From assembly GCA_937895775.1 (NCBI GenBank), contig CALBLD010000304.1, forward strand, positions 1-6,012: 6,012 nt of DNA. Reading direction: 5' to 3'. Origin of the DNA: an uncultured Clostridia bacterium (lineage in GTDB: Bacteria > Bacillota > Clostridia > Oscillospirales > CAG-272). A program made the translations under genes and the position numbers. The notes beneath the pieces were generated by a model, which had not been told where the DNA came from, ran no database searches, and saw only the letters and a program-made list of their open reading frames with translations. Positions 5,430-6,012 of this stretch are shown piece after piece; the stretch's first letter is position 1, and every line of letters starts with the position of its first letter.

Positions 5430-6012
5430 ATGAAAATAAAGGATTTGTTTGTCGGAACCGATGTTGTATCGTATAACGGGTGTGAGGATATCGAGATAGC
5501 GGGTGTGACCGGCAACAGTAAAGCTGTCGGAAAAAATTTCGCATTCGTCTGTATATCGGGTACAAACTTTGACGGACACTCATTTCTCGGAGAAGCCAAA
5601 AACGCCGGAGCAATCGTTGCAATCGTTGAACACGATGTCGCCGATTCACCGTTGCCGTATGTCCTCGTGAAGGACACGAGACTTGCGGCATCCTATATCT
5701 TTTCGAATTATCACGGCAACCCCGCATCGGCTATGCATATGATAGGCGTGACCGGCACAAACGGAAAGACCAGCACTACCTACATACTTTCGAGAATATT
5801 TGAGGATGCGGGTTATTGCACCGGAATAATCGGAACCATAAAAAACACCTATAAGGGAATAGATGTCGATGCGGGTATGACAACTCCCGATCCCGAACGG
5901 CTTTATGCGCTTCTTGCCGATATGCGTGACAGCGGAGTTGAATTTGTGTTCATGGAAGTGTCGTCACATTCGCTTGCACTCGGAAGAGTCGCGCCGATCT
6001 CGTTTGACGGCG
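5430..6012 (+). CDS. murE: MurE, UDP-N-acetylmuramoyl-L-alanyl-D-glutamate ligase, N-terminal part (partial)
   Basis: MurE is the cytoplasmic ATP-dependent ligase that adds the third amino acid (meso-diaminopimelate or L-lysine) to UDP-MurNAc-L-Ala-D-Glu. The frame is open from ATG 5430 to the window end, giving 194 residues of a protein usually near 480-500. The N-terminal substrate domain shows the F-x-C-I-x-G-x-x-x-D-G-H stretch (about 39-51). The central ligase domain has the ATP-binding loop G106-V-T-G-T-N-G-K-T114, then M-T-T-P-D-P, and M-E-V-S-S-H-S with a following R, as in MurE. The usual D-S-R of the first domain is N29-S30-K31 here. The amino-acid selectivity motif (D-N-P-R in diaminopimelate enzymes) is beyond the window, so the substrate cannot be told. 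The start has AAAGGA at 9 bases. The gene follows the PBP by 50 bases and is probably in the same operon. Confidence 0.95.
   Translation, partial: MKIKDLFVGTDVVSYNGCEDIEIAGVTGNSKAVGKNFAFVCISGTNFDGHSFLGEAKNAGAIVAIVEHDVADSPLPYVLVKDTRLAASYIFSNYHGNPASAMHMIGVTGTNGKTSTTYILSRIFEDAGYCTGIIGTIKNTYKGIDVDAGMTTPDPERLYALLADMRDSGVEFVFMEVSSHSLALGRVAPISFDG

Overview
The window is an ordinary, well-organised housekeeping segment of a low-to-mid GC Gram-positive bacterium, most likely a member of the Clostridia. An Oscillospiraceae/Ruminococcus-like gut organism is my best guess, inferred from the gene order, strong AGGAG-type ribosome binding sites, the sigma-A-type promoter and the protein sequence style; no 16S or other taxonomic marker is present. 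All genes lie on the + strand.

The left part (1-662) holds the 3' end of rsmD (16S rRNA guanine-N2 methyltransferase, 59 codons visible) followed after 26 bases by coaD (phosphopantetheine adenylyltransferase), a common bacterial pair. A 281-base gene-free stretch (663-943) then separates this pair from the next operon. It contains a long, nearly perfect hairpin that reads as an intrinsic terminator, a second A/T-rich hairpin, and a good sigma-A promoter (TTGCAA, 17 bases, TATAAT).

The right part (about 944-6012) is the start of the division and cell wall (dcw) cluster in its usual order: mraZ, rsmH (mraW), an ftsL-like gene, a class B penicillin-binding protein with two PASTA domains (ftsI/pbpB/spoVD type), and murE, cut off by the window end. 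mraZ and rsmH overlap by 8 bases; the later genes are separated by 16, 87 and 50 bases and each has its own ribosome binding site. MraZ is the likely regulator of the cluster, and an AAAGTGGGGG element resembling described MraZ boxes lies right at its translation start. RsmH tunes the ribosomal P site. The FtsL-like protein and the class B PBP belong to the septal peptidoglycan machine, and MurE makes the UDP-MurNAc-tripeptide precursor feeding it.

I see no mobile element, CRISPR array, tRNA/rRNA or foreign gene, and no new biological system. The points worth a second look are regulatory (the mraZ start and operator, the palindromes, the structured gap before the PBP, the murE ribosome binding site in a small hairpin) and the unusually extended FtsL-like protein.
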